Shown here one piece after another: positions 1-9,100 of a stretch of 40,647 bases of DNA. The notes beneath the pieces are model-generated. The model did no database searches and had not been told where the DNA came from. It saw only the letters and a list, made by a program, of their open reading frames with translations. The translations under genes and the position numbers were made by a program. The first letter of the stretch is position 1; each line of letters opens with the position of its first letter. The DNA is from an uncultured Propionibacteriaceae bacterium (lineage in GTDB: Bacteria; Actinomycetota; Actinomycetes; Propionibacteriales; Propionibacteriaceae), in NCBI GenBank assembly GCA_945911015.1, contig CAMDZW010000034.1, positions 1 to 40,647 of the forward strand, in the 5' to 3' direction.

Positions 1-1270
1 CGATCACACCGGTGACATGGGGTGCGGCCATCGAGGTGCCCTGCATCCAGCTGTGACCGTCGCCGGTGGTGGACCAGATGGTCTTGGTCACGTCAGGCCG
101 CTCCGAGCGCCAGTTCTGCCAGGCGTCGCCACCGGGAGCGGTGACCGTGATCGCGCCCTTGCCGTAGCTGGAGTAGTAGGCCTTGCTGGCGTTGGTGCCG
201 ACCGCCGACACGGTGACCACCGTGGGCAGCCCGGACGGGAGGGTCTGGCAGCTCGCCTCGACCCGGCGTTGGGTCGGTTTGCCGTTGCTGGGGCTGGACC
301 GGTCCATAGCCGGCTGGCTCAGGTCGTCGCCGCCATTGCCCGCCGAGGCGACGGTCACCACCTGCTGTTTCTCACTGAAGCTCATCGCCCGGCGCAGGGC
401 GGACTCGACCGCGGCCTGGTCGGGACTGTATCCGCACCAACGGTTCCACGGGTCGAGGAGGTAGGAGTGGTTGGTGACGTCCATCCCTTGTCCGGCGGCC
501 CACAAGATGCCACACAGGGCGTATTCGGGATAGATGTAGCCACTGTCGTCGACGACCTTGATCGAGGCCAGCCGCACATTGGGGGCGACGCCGATGATGC
601 CGGCGCCATTGCGGGCCCCGGCGATGATGCCGGCCACATGGGTGCCGTGACTGGAACTGCCGGCCTGCCAGGCCGACGGACTGGTGTCGGGCACGCCGTC
701 GCGGGTGCAACCGACCGAATGGCTCGGGTCGACGTTGCCGGCGAGATCGGGGTTGGTCGGGTCGATGCCGGTGTCGAGGACACCGACCAACACCGACCGC
801 GCGCCATCGGTGATCCGATGGGCGTCGTCGGCGCGGATCATCCGCATGTTCCACTGTTTGTCGAAGTCGTCCTCGGCCCAGTCGTTGCCGCCGTGGGTCC
901 CCTCGCCAAGGTCCGGTACGGATGTCGCTGCGGTCTTGCGGTCGCTGGTCACCCGGACCAGATTGCGGGTGGCCCCGACTGCTTCGACCCCGGGTCGGCC
1001 GCGGACACGGTCGGCGAAGTCCTGATGGGTGGAGCTCACCACGGCGACGCCGATCTCGTCCCAGAGCTGGAGCACCTCACCGCCAGCCGAACGGATGGCG
1101 GCCTCAGTCCGGTCGAGCTGGCCGGGTTCGGGACCGAGCACCACGAAGTTGGTCCGGCCACCGCCAGAGAGTTGGGGGGTCGCCATGGCTTGGGCGGGCC
1201 CGATCAGCACGGCGAGCAAGCAGGACAGCACCGCCACGGCGCCGGTGAGCGCAACGCGACGTCCCGCCAT
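1..1270 (-). CDS. Secreted subtilisin-like serine protease (S8), C-terminus beyond window
   Basis: A peptidase family S8 (subtilase) precursor that should be exported and cleave proteins outside the cell. The reading frame begins at the ATG at 1270, preceded by GGAGG with suitable spacing. Residues 1-25 or so form a signal peptide (MAGRR, hydrophobic core, PAQA-M cleavage site). A propeptide-like stretch follows (TNFVVLGPEPGQLDRTEAAI). The catalytic triad is visible: Asp in VLDTGID at about residue 166, His in HGTHVAG at about residue 208, and Ser in GTSMAAPH at about residue 413, right at the window edge. Only the part after the active-site Ser is missing, so a C-terminal anchor or repeat domain cannot be judged. 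The gene stands alone on the minus strand, downstream of the DUF3145 gene, with 79 bases between them. Family assignment is firm; the substrate is unknown. Confidence 0.95.
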   Translation of the reverse strand, partial: MAGRRVALTGAVAVLSCLLAVLIGPAQAMATPQLSGGGRTNFVVLGPEPGQLDRTEAAIRSAGGEVLQLWDEIGVAVVSSTHQDFADRVRGRPGVEAVGATRNLVRVTSDRKTAATSVPDLGEGTHGGNDWAEDDFDKQWNMRMIRADDAHRITDGARSVLVGVLDTGIDPTNPDLAGNVDPSHSVGCTRDGVPDTSPSAWQAGSSSHGTHVAGIIAGARNGAGIIGVAPNVRLASIKVVDDSGYIYPEYALCGILWAAGQGMDVTNHSYLLDPWNRWCGYSPDQAAVESALRRAMSFSEKQQVVTVASAGNGGDDLSQPAMDRSSPSNGKPTQRRVEASCQTLPSGLPTVVTVSAVGTNASKAYYSSYGKGAITVTAPGGDAWQNWRSERPDVTKTIWSTTGDGHSWMQGTSMAAPHVTGVI

Positions 1271-1349
1271 GATGGTTTCCTCCCCAGAGACCTGACCAAG
1301 CGTCCCCTGTCCGGGGCCCTCAGTCAAGCTTCTGTCCACAGGAGCACGG

Positions 1350-1847
1350 TCACACGACGCGGTGCAACCACCTCACCGGAGCGTCCTCGGCCGCATGCCG
1401 GAAGACCTCCAGTTCATCGTCCCAGGGTCGGCCCAGCAGGTGGTCGAGGGCCTCGACCAGATCGGTGCCCTTCACCGCTGAGGTCACCACAGCATGTTTG
1501 ATCCGGTCCTCGGGGACCATGATGTCACCGTGCAGACCGGTGACAGCATGGAAGACACCCAGACTCGGGGTGTAGGAGTAACGCTCCGGCTCGGTGGCCG
1601 CGGTCCCTTCTTCGGTGACCTCGAAGCGCAGCCGTTTCCAGCCCTGCAGTGAGCTCGCCAAGCGGGAGGCAGTGCCGGTCGGCCCGCTCCAGGTGACCTC
1701 GGTACGGTGACTGCGGGGTTCGGCCGACTGCGGCCTCCAGTCGAGGCGTACGGGCACGCCGAGAACGCCCCCGACGGCCCACTCGACATGTGGACACAGC
1801 GCTGCAGGGGCGGAGTGGACGTGCAACACGCCACGGGTCTTGCTCAT
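1350..1847 (-). CDS. DUF3145 family protein
   Basis: A 165-residue protein of the DUF3145 family, which to my knowledge is confined to Actinobacteria. The N-terminal signature (TRGVLHVHSAPAALCPHVEW) and the middle part (YSYTPSLGVFHAVTGLHGD) are typical. The function is unknown; the protein is soluble, with no signal peptide or membrane segment. The ATG at 1847 is preceded by GGGAGGAACC, a strong ribosome-binding site. Upstream (1889-1973) lie three copies of a short repeat. It is transcribed in the same direction as the chelatase gene upstream, but the 137-base gap suggests its own promoter. Confidence 0.93.
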   Translation of the reverse strand: MSKTRGVLHVHSAPAALCPHVEWAVGGVLGVPVRLDWRPQSAEPRSHRTEVTWSGPTGTASRLASSLQGWKRLRFEVTEEGTAATEPERYSYTPSLGVFHAVTGLHGDIMVPEDRIKHAVVTSAVKGTDLVEALDHLLGRPWDDELEVFRHAAEDAPVRWLHRVV

Positions 1848-1888
1848 GGTTCCTCCCAGGCTCGAGATGTGCCTTCCCCAGCAATCTC

Positions 1889-1973
1889 GTCACAGGAGCA
1901 ACCAGAGCCCATTGTGCCCCATGGGTCACAGGAACACCAGAGCGTGCCCCATGGGTCACAGGAACACCAGAGA
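1889..1973. repeat. Short tandem repeats upstream of the DUF3145 gene
   Basis: Two adjacent 30-base units (1914-1943 and 1944-1973) differ only in their last base. Each contains the palindrome CCCATGGG followed by GTCACAGGAACACCAGAG. A third, imperfect copy of the second half lies at 1889-1907 (GTCACAGGAGCAACCAGAG). The array fills most of the gap between the chelatase stop and the DUF3145 start. It could be a regulator-binding array, a remnant of a repetitive element, or simple slippage; the sequence alone does not decide. Confidence 0.85.
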
Positions 1974-1984
1974 GTGACGTCTTC

Positions 1985-2665
1985 TCAGGCCTGGGCCCAG
2001 CGGCGGACCACCAGATCCACCAACCGAGGATCGGGCGGTTGGTCCGGCACCAGCAGCGGCGCGGTGACCACATCGGCGCCGGCCTCGCTGAGCCGGTCAT
2101 GGAACCAGCCCGGCGCCAGCAGGTGGCAGACCAGGATCACCCGACCGCCGGAGACCCGGGCCTGCGCCACGGCGTCACGCACCCGAGGTGTGGCCGCCGT
2201 ACCGTAGGCCACCTGCACCGGGCGCCCGATCCGGGCCGCGAGGTCGGCGCCGATGCGTTCACAGTCGGCAACAGCCCGCGGGTCAGACGATCCGGCAGCG
2301 CCGAGTACGACCCGGTCCTCGGTTTGCAGACTCGCGACGGCCTCGGCGACTCGTTCGGCGAGCACCTCGACCAGGGCCTGGTCCGGGCCCAACGCACCGG
2401 CCATCCGGACCCCGGGCACAGCGGTGACGGCTTCGGTCAGATCGACATGGACGTGATATCCGGCCGAGAGCAACAGCGGCACCACCACGGTGTCACTTCC
2501 GGCACCGACCAGTGAGCTCGCCACATCGGGGGTCTGGACATCGACAAAGGCCTGACGGACCGTGACCTCGGACAGGGTCGCGGCCACTGCGTCGACCAGG
2601 CCGGCAACAGCGGCCTGCCCCGGCGGCGATGCGGTGCCGTGGGAGCAGGCAAGAAGGACACTCAC
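1985..2665 (-). CDS. CbiX/sirohydrochlorin chelatase family protein
   Basis: A 226-residue member of the CbiX/SirB class II chelatase superfamily. These insert cobalt, iron or nickel into sirohydrochlorin on the way to cobalamin, siroheme or F430. The N-terminus MSVLLACSHGTASPPGQ carries the metal-coordinating His of the family (HGT), and the segment VVVPLLLSAGYHVHVDL carries the second pair of His residues. The C-terminal half repeats the fold with a weaker copy (VILVCHLLAPGWFHDRL), as in two-lobed CbiX proteins. The GTG start at 2665 overlaps the stop of the S9 peptidase gene (GTGA), so it is the last gene of a four-gene operon. No other cobalamin or siroheme gene is nearby, so the substrate metal and pathway cannot be named. 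Confidence 0.88.
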   Translation of the reverse strand: MSVLLACSHGTASPPGQAAVAGLVDAVAATLSEVTVRQAFVDVQTPDVASSLVGAGSDTVVVPLLLSAGYHVHVDLTEAVTAVPGVRMAGALGPDQALVEVLAERVAEAVASLQTEDRVVLGAAGSSDPRAVADCERIGADLAARIGRPVQVAYGTAATPRVRDAVAQARVSGGRVILVCHLLAPGWFHDRLSEAGADVVTAPLLVPDQPPDPRLVDLVVRRWAQA

Positions 2666-4605
2666 AGATTCTCGATCGGCAGCAGTGGGATGTCCTCGGC
2701 CGGGGTGAACCCGAGGACCTGAGCACAGAAGGACTCGGTGGCCTGCAGCTGGCTGATCACCGAGGATGCCTTGCGGAAGCCGTGTCCTTCGCCGTCGTAC
2801 ATGATCAGGGCCACCGGGAGCCCCTTGGCCCGGACCGCTGCTGCGATCGTCTCGGCCTGGGCCGGTGGCACAACTCTGTCCTCGGTGCCCTGGAGCACCA
2901 GCATCGGGCTGGACAGCCGGTCGACATGGCTGATCGGTGAACGGTCGCGGTAGAGCTCCTCGTCGTCGGGCCAGCGCCCGACCAGCCCGTCGAGATAGCG
3001 CGACTCGAACTTGTGCGTGTCTCTGGCCAACGCACGGAGGTCACCGATCCCGTACAGGCTGATGCCGGCGGCGAAGACATCGGTGGCGGTCAACGCGGCA
3101 AGGGTGGTGAATCCGCCGGCGCTGCCTCCGGTGATGAGCAGTCGGTCTGGATCGACCAGACCCTTCTGCGCCAGGGCACGGGCACCGCCGATGCAGTCGG
3201 CGACGTCGACGACACCCCACTGCCCCTTGAGTCGTTCGCGGTAGGCCCGGCCGAATCCGCTCGAGCCTCCGTAGTTGACGTCCAACACGCCGTACCCGCG
3301 ACTGGTCCAGTACTGCACGCCGACCGAGTGGACAGGTCGCGACATCGACGTCGGCCCGCCATGGGACTTCACGATCAGCGGCGGCAACTCACCTTCGGGA
3401 GCCGTCACATCCGGATGGGTCGGCGGATACCACCAGCCCTGGACGGGGCCGATTTCGCTGTCCCACCAGACCGATTCAGCAACTGAGGTCCATGCCGGAT
3501 CGGGAGCTTCCTCACTGGCCACCACCACCTGGACCAGTTGGGGATCGTCCCATCGGCCGGTGACGACCTCGGCCGGGGCGTTGTCATGTCCGATCAGTGC
3601 CGCAAAACCGTCGGCGTCGACAGCCAGCGAGGCGACATCGGCCAGTGGTGCGGTCAGTCGGCGCGGTTCGCCACCGTCGAGAGGCAGGATCCCCAGCTGG
3701 CGACGGCCGTCCACGAACCAGGCCGCAAGGACACCGTCGCGAGACTTCCCGTACGGCGTGGCGTCAAGCGTCCACATCGGCGCACAGACATCATGGGCGC
3801 CGTCCCACAGACGATGTTCGGTGCCGGTGTCGACATCGATCGTGTGGAGCTGCCAGTGGTCATGACGGTCGTGACTGACCAGCACGGTGTGATCATCCAG
3901 CCACAGCGGATGAAGAGCTGACACCCCCTCGACCAGCACGGTCACGTCGGTGACCGGAGCCGGACGGGCCGGGTCGATCCGTCCGCTCATCAACCGGGTC
4001 CGGTCCCAGGGCATGTCGGGGTGGTCCCACTCGATCCAGGCCAGGCGACCGTCGCGGGTCAGCTGCGGTGAGGCACAGAAGTCGGCTCCCCCGACCAGCA
4101 CGATCCCGGGATGGCGACCCGCGTCGAGCGGCAACGCCACGATGGTGTGGACCGGCTCGCCCGGGCCGCTGCGATCCTCCCGCACCGCCAGCACCAGGGC
4201 CAGGTCGGGCAGCACGACCAGACCGCCGTAGCGATGGGGCGAGGCGCCGTCGGGAGTGATCGCGTACGGCTCGGCGTCGCCCTCCTGCACCCAGACCTGG
4301 TGTTCGGGCCAGCTCGACCAGACCACGACCGACCCGCCAGTGGCGTCCTCGGCCACCGCCCACGCTCCCCCGCCGTACTCGTACACGCTGCTGCGGACGT
4401 AGGTGTCAGGAGTGACCTCGGTGATCGTGCCGTCGGCGTCGCGGCGACGCAGCGTGGTCCGGCCGGCGTCGGCAGGATCGGACTCGGACCACCACACGGC
4501 TCCGGCAGCCATGCCCACTGCGGCGAAGGTCCGGGTCCCGGCGACGGCCTGTTCTGCGGTCAGCGGTGACGGCCAGGTGCCATGGGGCTTCTGCATCCGG
4601 CTCAC
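2662..4605 (-). CDS. S9 family prolyl oligopeptidase-like peptidase
   Basis: A serine peptidase of family S9, likely a cytoplasmic dipeptidyl/acylaminoacyl peptidase. It has 647 residues if the second of two tandem GTG codons (4605) is used; this one overlaps the yggS stop as GTGA. An ATG nine bases further in (4596) is an alternative. The N-terminal two thirds form a beta-propeller-like region; the C-terminal third is an alpha/beta hydrolase. Catalytic residues are visible: Ser in GGSAGGF at about residue 493, Asp in QGTEDRVVPP at about 577, and His in GEGHGF at about 607. The oxyanion-side motif SHGGPTS is also present. There is no signal peptide. It is the third gene of the operon; its stop overlaps the chelatase start. 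No functional link with its neighbours is evident. Confidence 0.94.
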   Translation of the reverse strand: MSRMQKPHGTWPSPLTAEQAVAGTRTFAAVGMAAGAVWWSESDPADAGRTTLRRRDADGTITEVTPDTYVRSSVYEYGGGAWAVAEDATGGSVVVWSSWPEHQVWVQEGDAEPYAITPDGASPHRYGGLVVLPDLALVLAVREDRSGPGEPVHTIVALPLDAGRHPGIVLVGGADFCASPQLTRDGRLAWIEWDHPDMPWDRTRLMSGRIDPARPAPVTDVTVLVEGVSALHPLWLDDHTVLVSHDRHDHWQLHTIDVDTGTEHRLWDGAHDVCAPMWTLDATPYGKSRDGVLAAWFVDGRRQLGILPLDGGEPRRLTAPLADVASLAVDADGFAALIGHDNAPAEVVTGRWDDPQLVQVVVASEEAPDPAWTSVAESVWWDSEIGPVQGWWYPPTHPDVTAPEGELPPLIVKSHGGPTSMSRPVHSVGVQYWTSRGYGVLDVNYGGSSGFGRAYRERLKGQWGVVDVADCIGGARALAQKGLVDPDRLLITGGSAGGFTTLAALTATDVFAAGISLYGIGDLRALARDTHKFESRYLDGLVGRWPDDEELYRDRSPISHVDRLSSPMLVLQGTEDRVVPPAQAETIAAAVRAKGLPVALIMYDGEGHGFRKASSVISQLQATESFCAQVLGFTPAEDIPLLPIENL

Positions 4606-5315
4606 CACCAGCGGTCCGGGCCTGGACGCACGCCGAAGATGGCGGTGCCGACGCGGACCGTGGTCGCCCCGTGTTCGATGGCGAGCTCGAAGTCACCCGA
4701 CATGCCCATGGACAGTTCGTCCCAGGTGCCAGGAGCCCCCTCGGAGCGAAGCCGGGCCTGCAAGTCGGTCATCACGGTGAAGTTCTCGGCCACCATCGTC
4801 AGGTCCGGGCTGTTGACGGCCAAGGTCATCAGACCACCGACCTCGAGCCGGTCGAACTCGGCGATCTGTTCGGCGAAGGCTGGCACGTCGTCGGGGGCGA
4901 GTCCGTACTTGGACTCCTCACCCGAGGAGTTGACCTGGACCAACACCTTGAGGCTGCGGTCGACATTGCGGAGTCGCTTGTCGAGCTCCTTGGCCAGTCG
5001 GAGGCTGTCGAGGGAGTGGAACTCACTGGCCAGCTCGGCGACGATTTTCGCCTTGTTGGTCTGCAGGTGCCCGATCACGGCCCATTCGAGATCGGGCAGT
5101 TCCTCGTGGGTCTCGGCCCACTTCTGTTGGACCTCCTGGACCTTGTTCTCCCCGAGCAGGCGAATCCCAGCGGCGTGGGCGGCCCGGACCGCGTCGGCTC
5201 CGAAGGTCTTCGACACCGGCAGCAGCCGCACCTCCTCCGGCCCACGACCGGCACGCTCACAGGCGGCATCGATCCGGGCGCGGACCTCAGCGAGGTTCTC
5301 GGCGATGTGGCTCAT
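4602..5315 (-). CDS. YggS/PROSC-type pyridoxal-phosphate homeostasis protein
   Basis: A 237-residue protein of the YggS/YlmE/PROSC family, a single-domain alanine-racemase-like barrel that binds pyridoxal 5'-phosphate and helps keep PLP and amino-acid pools in balance; it has no known catalytic activity. The PLP-binding Lys is in LLPVSKTF, and typical motifs follow: LLGENKVQE, WAVIGHLQTNKAK, LVQVNSSGEESKYG, and LSMGMSGDFELAIEHG. I chose the ATG at 5315 because GGAGGAG precedes it and because it overlaps the upstream stop as ATGA; eight extra residues upstream lack such support. In Actinobacteria this family is usually found in the ftsZ region; here it is second in an operon with a zinc-ribbon membrane protein and an S9 peptidase. 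Confidence 0.95.
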   Translation of the reverse strand: MSHIAENLAEVRARIDAACERAGRGPEEVRLLPVSKTFGADAVRAAHAAGIRLLGENKVQEVQQKWAETHEELPDLEWAVIGHLQTNKAKIVAELASEFHSLDSLRLAKELDKRLRNVDRSLKVLVQVNSSGEESKYGLAPDDVPAFAEQIAEFDRLEVGGLMTLAVNSPDLTMVAENFTVMTDLQARLRSEGAPGTWDELSMGMSGDFELAIEHGATTVRVGTAIFGVRPGPDRWW

Positions 5316-6073
5316 GGGGCTCCTCCAACCTTGATCCACACCGTGGCATTGACGCCTCCGGTGCAGGTGATCAACACACTGTTGCGAACACAGGCCATCT
5401 CATAGTCCTGCCCGGTGACCGGGCTGCTCGCGTGGACGGTGAACTCGGTCGCGTCCGGATCGGCTCCGGCGACGGCATCGGCCACTTCGGCGGCGAACTC
5501 GCAGGAGGTTCCCGCCTTCGGCACCGCAACCAGGTCCGAGCACCAGCGTGCCCCCCGAGCCACCTGGGTCGGCCCGACCTCAGGTGGTTTGCTCGTCGGC
5601 GGCTGAGTGGACGGCGGCTGGGTCGACGGTGGGACTTCGCTCGTCGGTGGGGCCTCGGTCGCCGGGGGCGGAGCCTGCGAGTTCGGCGCATCACTCGGCG
5701 GGGGCGGCGTGACCGAGGTCGCTGGGGCGCCCGGCGGCACCGGCTCGGCCTGGTCGGGAGCCAGACTCGAGGTCAACACCACGATCCCGGCGACCAGCCC
5801 CACCACCAGGACGACGGCCATCATCGAGACCAGAGTGATCGTGTTGCGGCGATTGCGTCGGTCCCGCTCGGTCGGGCCTTCGTCGTCGTCGAAGGGATCG
5901 ATCCCGGGGTCGGGCTGGTAGGGCTGAGCCGCGTAGAGCTGAGGGGCCTGTCCCTGTGGTGAGGACGGCGGTGCCTGCGGGGGCGGTGCCCCGTACGTGA
6001 CAGGCCTGCGACAACGAGCGCAGGAGAGCACACTGGGCGCCAGTTCGGCACCACAGTTCGGGCAGTTCGCCAT
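5312..6073 (-). CDS. Zinc-ribbon, single-pass membrane protein with Pro-rich linker
   Basis: A 253-residue protein of unknown function. The N-terminus is a zinc ribbon (Cys 4, 7, 18, 21 in MANCPNCGAEL...CARCRRP). A Pro/Gln-rich linker, an acidic patch and a basic stop (RDRRNRRN) lead to one membrane segment at about residues 77-103. After it comes a Pro/Ser/Thr-rich spacer (repeated TQPPSTQPP) and a C-terminal domain of about 90 residues with four Cys that could form two disulfides outside the cell. The topology therefore puts the zinc ribbon in the cytoplasm and the Cys domain outside. I prefer the ATG at 6073 to an ATG 31 codons upstream, because the zinc-ribbon motif starts there. Its stop overlaps the yggS start (ATGA), so it is probably the first gene of the operon. 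Confidence 0.85.
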   Translation of the reverse strand: MANCPNCGAELAPSVLSCARCRRPVTYGAPPPQAPPSSPQGQAPQLYAAQPYQPDPGIDPFDDDEGPTERDRRNRRNTITLVSMMAVVLVVGLVAGIVVLTSSLAPDQAEPVPPGAPATSVTPPPPSDAPNSQAPPPATEAPPTSEVPPSTQPPSTQPPTSKPPEVGPTQVARGARWCSDLVAVPKAGTSCEFAAEVADAVAGADPDATEFTVHASSPVTGQDYEMACVRNSVLITCTGGVNATVWIKVGGAP

Positions 6074-6137
6074 CTCGGTTTCACCCTCGGGTCTCGACAA
6101 CCCCACCATCCTACGGTGAGGCCGCGGACCCGTCGAT

Positions 6138-9100
6138 CTACTCCAGGGGCAGGAACCGGCAGGCACTCGTACGGTGGAAGTCGGTGTTGTCCACGTGGAG
6201 GGTCACCGACGCCTTCCCCGGCGCGAGCGTCCACGTGCCGAGGTCGGTCCATGTGTTGGCGCCGCTGCGCTGGGACCTGACCACGGTGTCCTCACCGTCG
6301 GCATGCTGCACCACATAGCGGGCCTCGGTCGTGGTCTCGGCATTGGACGGGTACCAGACCGAGATCCGGTACTCCCCCGGGCCGAACTCGCTGTCCTCGG
6401 CGATCGTCGCCTCGAAGGTGGCGGTCCCACCGATCTCCTCCGGCGCACTGTAACGGGACCGGATCCCTTGGTAGCCCGGCAGCGAGCTGCGCAGCCACGA
6501 TCCGGTCTGCCGGTAGGCCGGCGCCGGTGTCTCGTTGGTGATGATCTGACCGGCATCGGCCACCCTGATCTGGGCGGTGGTGCTCAGTTCGCCATCGTCG
6601 ACACTGACCCGGAACTGGTTGGCCGTACCCGGATCTGCTGTGGCCGGCGAATGCACAGCGACACTGTGCACGGTTTCGGCCGCGGCTTCGAGGGTGAGGC
6701 TGGTCCGTCCGCCCTCGACGGTCCACCCCGGCTGTCCCCAGATGGCGATCTCGCTGGTGATCGGCACCGCGCCGGCGTTGACGATCCGTACCGTCAGCGT
6801 GGTGCTGTCGCCTGGATGGGCGATGACGGCCGGGTCGGCGGAGAAGCTCAGGATCGCGCGTGGGTCACGGATCATGAAGGGGTACGGGTGGGCTTCGGCC
6901 GTCCCGCCGTCCCAGGTCAGGGCGCCGGTGAGCTCGTACCGTCCGGTCGGGCTGTCCTGGCTGACCGTGACCGTGCCCACGACGGTCTGCTGCTCTCCAG
7001 CGGCCAGGGTGGTGGGCGCGTCGTCCCACCTGAGGGTCCACCCCTGCGGCAATCCGAGCGAGGGTTCCACGTCCTCGATCGGATCGTCAGTGCCGTTGCG
7101 CAGCCACAACGAGACTTCTGCCTCGGCTCCCGGGGTGGCCGAGGCGTGCCCGACGATCTGGACATCGACTCGGTCCGCGGCCGGCTGCAGCGAGACCGGC
7201 AGCTGGAGGGTGATCTCACCGGAGTCCCAGTCGGCGGTGGTCACCCGGTAGGTGAACGGCTGTGCCGGATCGTCGACACCGATCGTCCACTCATTCGGGT
7301 ACGGCTTGTCGTCGATCACCTGCTCGCCCCCGTCACCGATGCGGTACCGAAGCGTGGCCTGAGCGGTGGTGTCGATCTGGACATAGGCGTCGTGGCCGGA
7401 GCCGTCCGGTCGGACCAGCAACATGCCGCGCAGAGCGCCCTCGTCACCGTCGGGATCGAGATCGGTGGAGTGGAAGCTTTCCTGTCCTCGTTGGGCGATC
7501 TCGGGTTCAACCTGCCATGGGGCTGAACCGGTGACCTCCCGTACGGCAACGGCGACCTGCCCATGGGCAGGCACGGTGACGCTGAATCCGCCATCGGTGG
7601 TGACCAGCCGTCCCAGTGGCTCGCCGCCCAGCACATCAACGGTCGGGTTGTCGGTCGAGCCCGACAGGTCTGGGCCGAGGGCGACCGTGGCTCGTTGGGG
7701 CCGACCAGAGGTGTTGGTCAGCGCCACGTAGAGGTGGCCGTTGCCGACCCCACTGATCCAGTTGACCATCGGATTGTCCTGGCTGAGCAGGCCTTTGGGG
7801 AACCAGGGCCACACACCGTCCTCGCCATGGAACCGGCCCGGACGGTGACCGTAGAGATCAAAATCGAAGTAGGCATGGTTGGCCTCGAAGAAGCGTGGGA
7901 AGTCGATCTCGCCGCCGGACTTCGCGTAGGCCTCGGAGAGCAGATGGTTGATCGTCATCAGCAGCTGGCCCGGGATGTGGTGGTACCAGAACCCGGTGAA
8001 CTCGATCGGACCGGTGAGGGCATAGTCCGGCTTCTGCTGATGGGTCTGGAACTGTTTGTTGTAGTACCCCGGATAGGTGTTGTAGCGCCCGATCACCTGG
8101 TTGTGGGCGACATCGCCGAGCAGTGGGTCATCGGCCCGGCTGGACAGGCGCAGCAGGAATGATGACCAGATCGCGTTGTTGGTGAAGCCACCGCCTCCCT
8201 TGTAGGTCGACAGCTGTTCCACGGTGAGGCCACTGGTCGACACCTGCCACTGCGGCACGGTTTCGGTCGGCACCTCGCTCAACGGGTAGTCGGCCAGGGC
8301 GCCGTCGGGCCAGTCGTACTGGAGAGTGAGGTCTTCCCCACTGGGGACGGTGATCTCGCCGTCGGGCACCGGCCGCAGGTTGGCCTGGCTGATGAACCGG
8401 CGGGCCTCCAGCGCAATCCCGCGCAGCAGGTCGGGATGGATCTCATCGTCGGTGGCCAACTCGTACCACCGCAGTAGATCGGTCCACCGCTTGCTGTAGC
8501 CGAAGCCGAATCCGGTCTCCCCGGAGTTGGTCTCGTACGGGGTCAACACCTGCGCGGTGAGGTACCGGTCCACGGCCAGCCGGGCCTCAGTCCGGTACGA
8601 GGGGTCCCCGGTCAACAGCCACATCGCCAGCGGCAAGGTCGACGGCAGCGTCGCAAAGATGCTGTCGCCGGCCTCAGTCAGCTCGTGGGAGAGCTGGACC
8701 AAGGCACCATTGGCCTGACCGGACAAGGCATGCAAAGCGCCCAGACCGACCCGGCCACGGGAGACACCGGTGATCCGGAACTGGTCGGGATCGCCATAGA
8801 CGGTCTTGCCCTCGATCGGGGTGTGGCCGACGCCGGTGCGCGACACCCCGTACTCCAGGGTCGGGCGTGCCCGGCGGTGGTACATCGCCATGTCGGCGCC
8901 GAGGATCCGGTGTGCGGCCAGCAGCACCGCGGTGCCCGAGATCCGTACGGCCTGGTCGTTCTCGACGTCGATGATGCCCTTGGCGCGGTTCCACCAGCCC
9001 GACTGGGAGGGGACGAAGTCGACCGAGTCATCTGCTTCGGGCTCGATCATCAGCAGGTCGGCCAGGTTGTGAGCAGCGTCGGTGAGTGAGGACCCATACA

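Noticed and set aside
17..1501. Long plus-strand frame of 494 codons over the subtilase gene
   Set aside because: It is the antisense shadow of the subtilase, whose minus frame carries an intact catalytic triad and signal peptide. The same reasoning applies to other long frames opposite real genes, as at 36032-37132 and 38367-39755.
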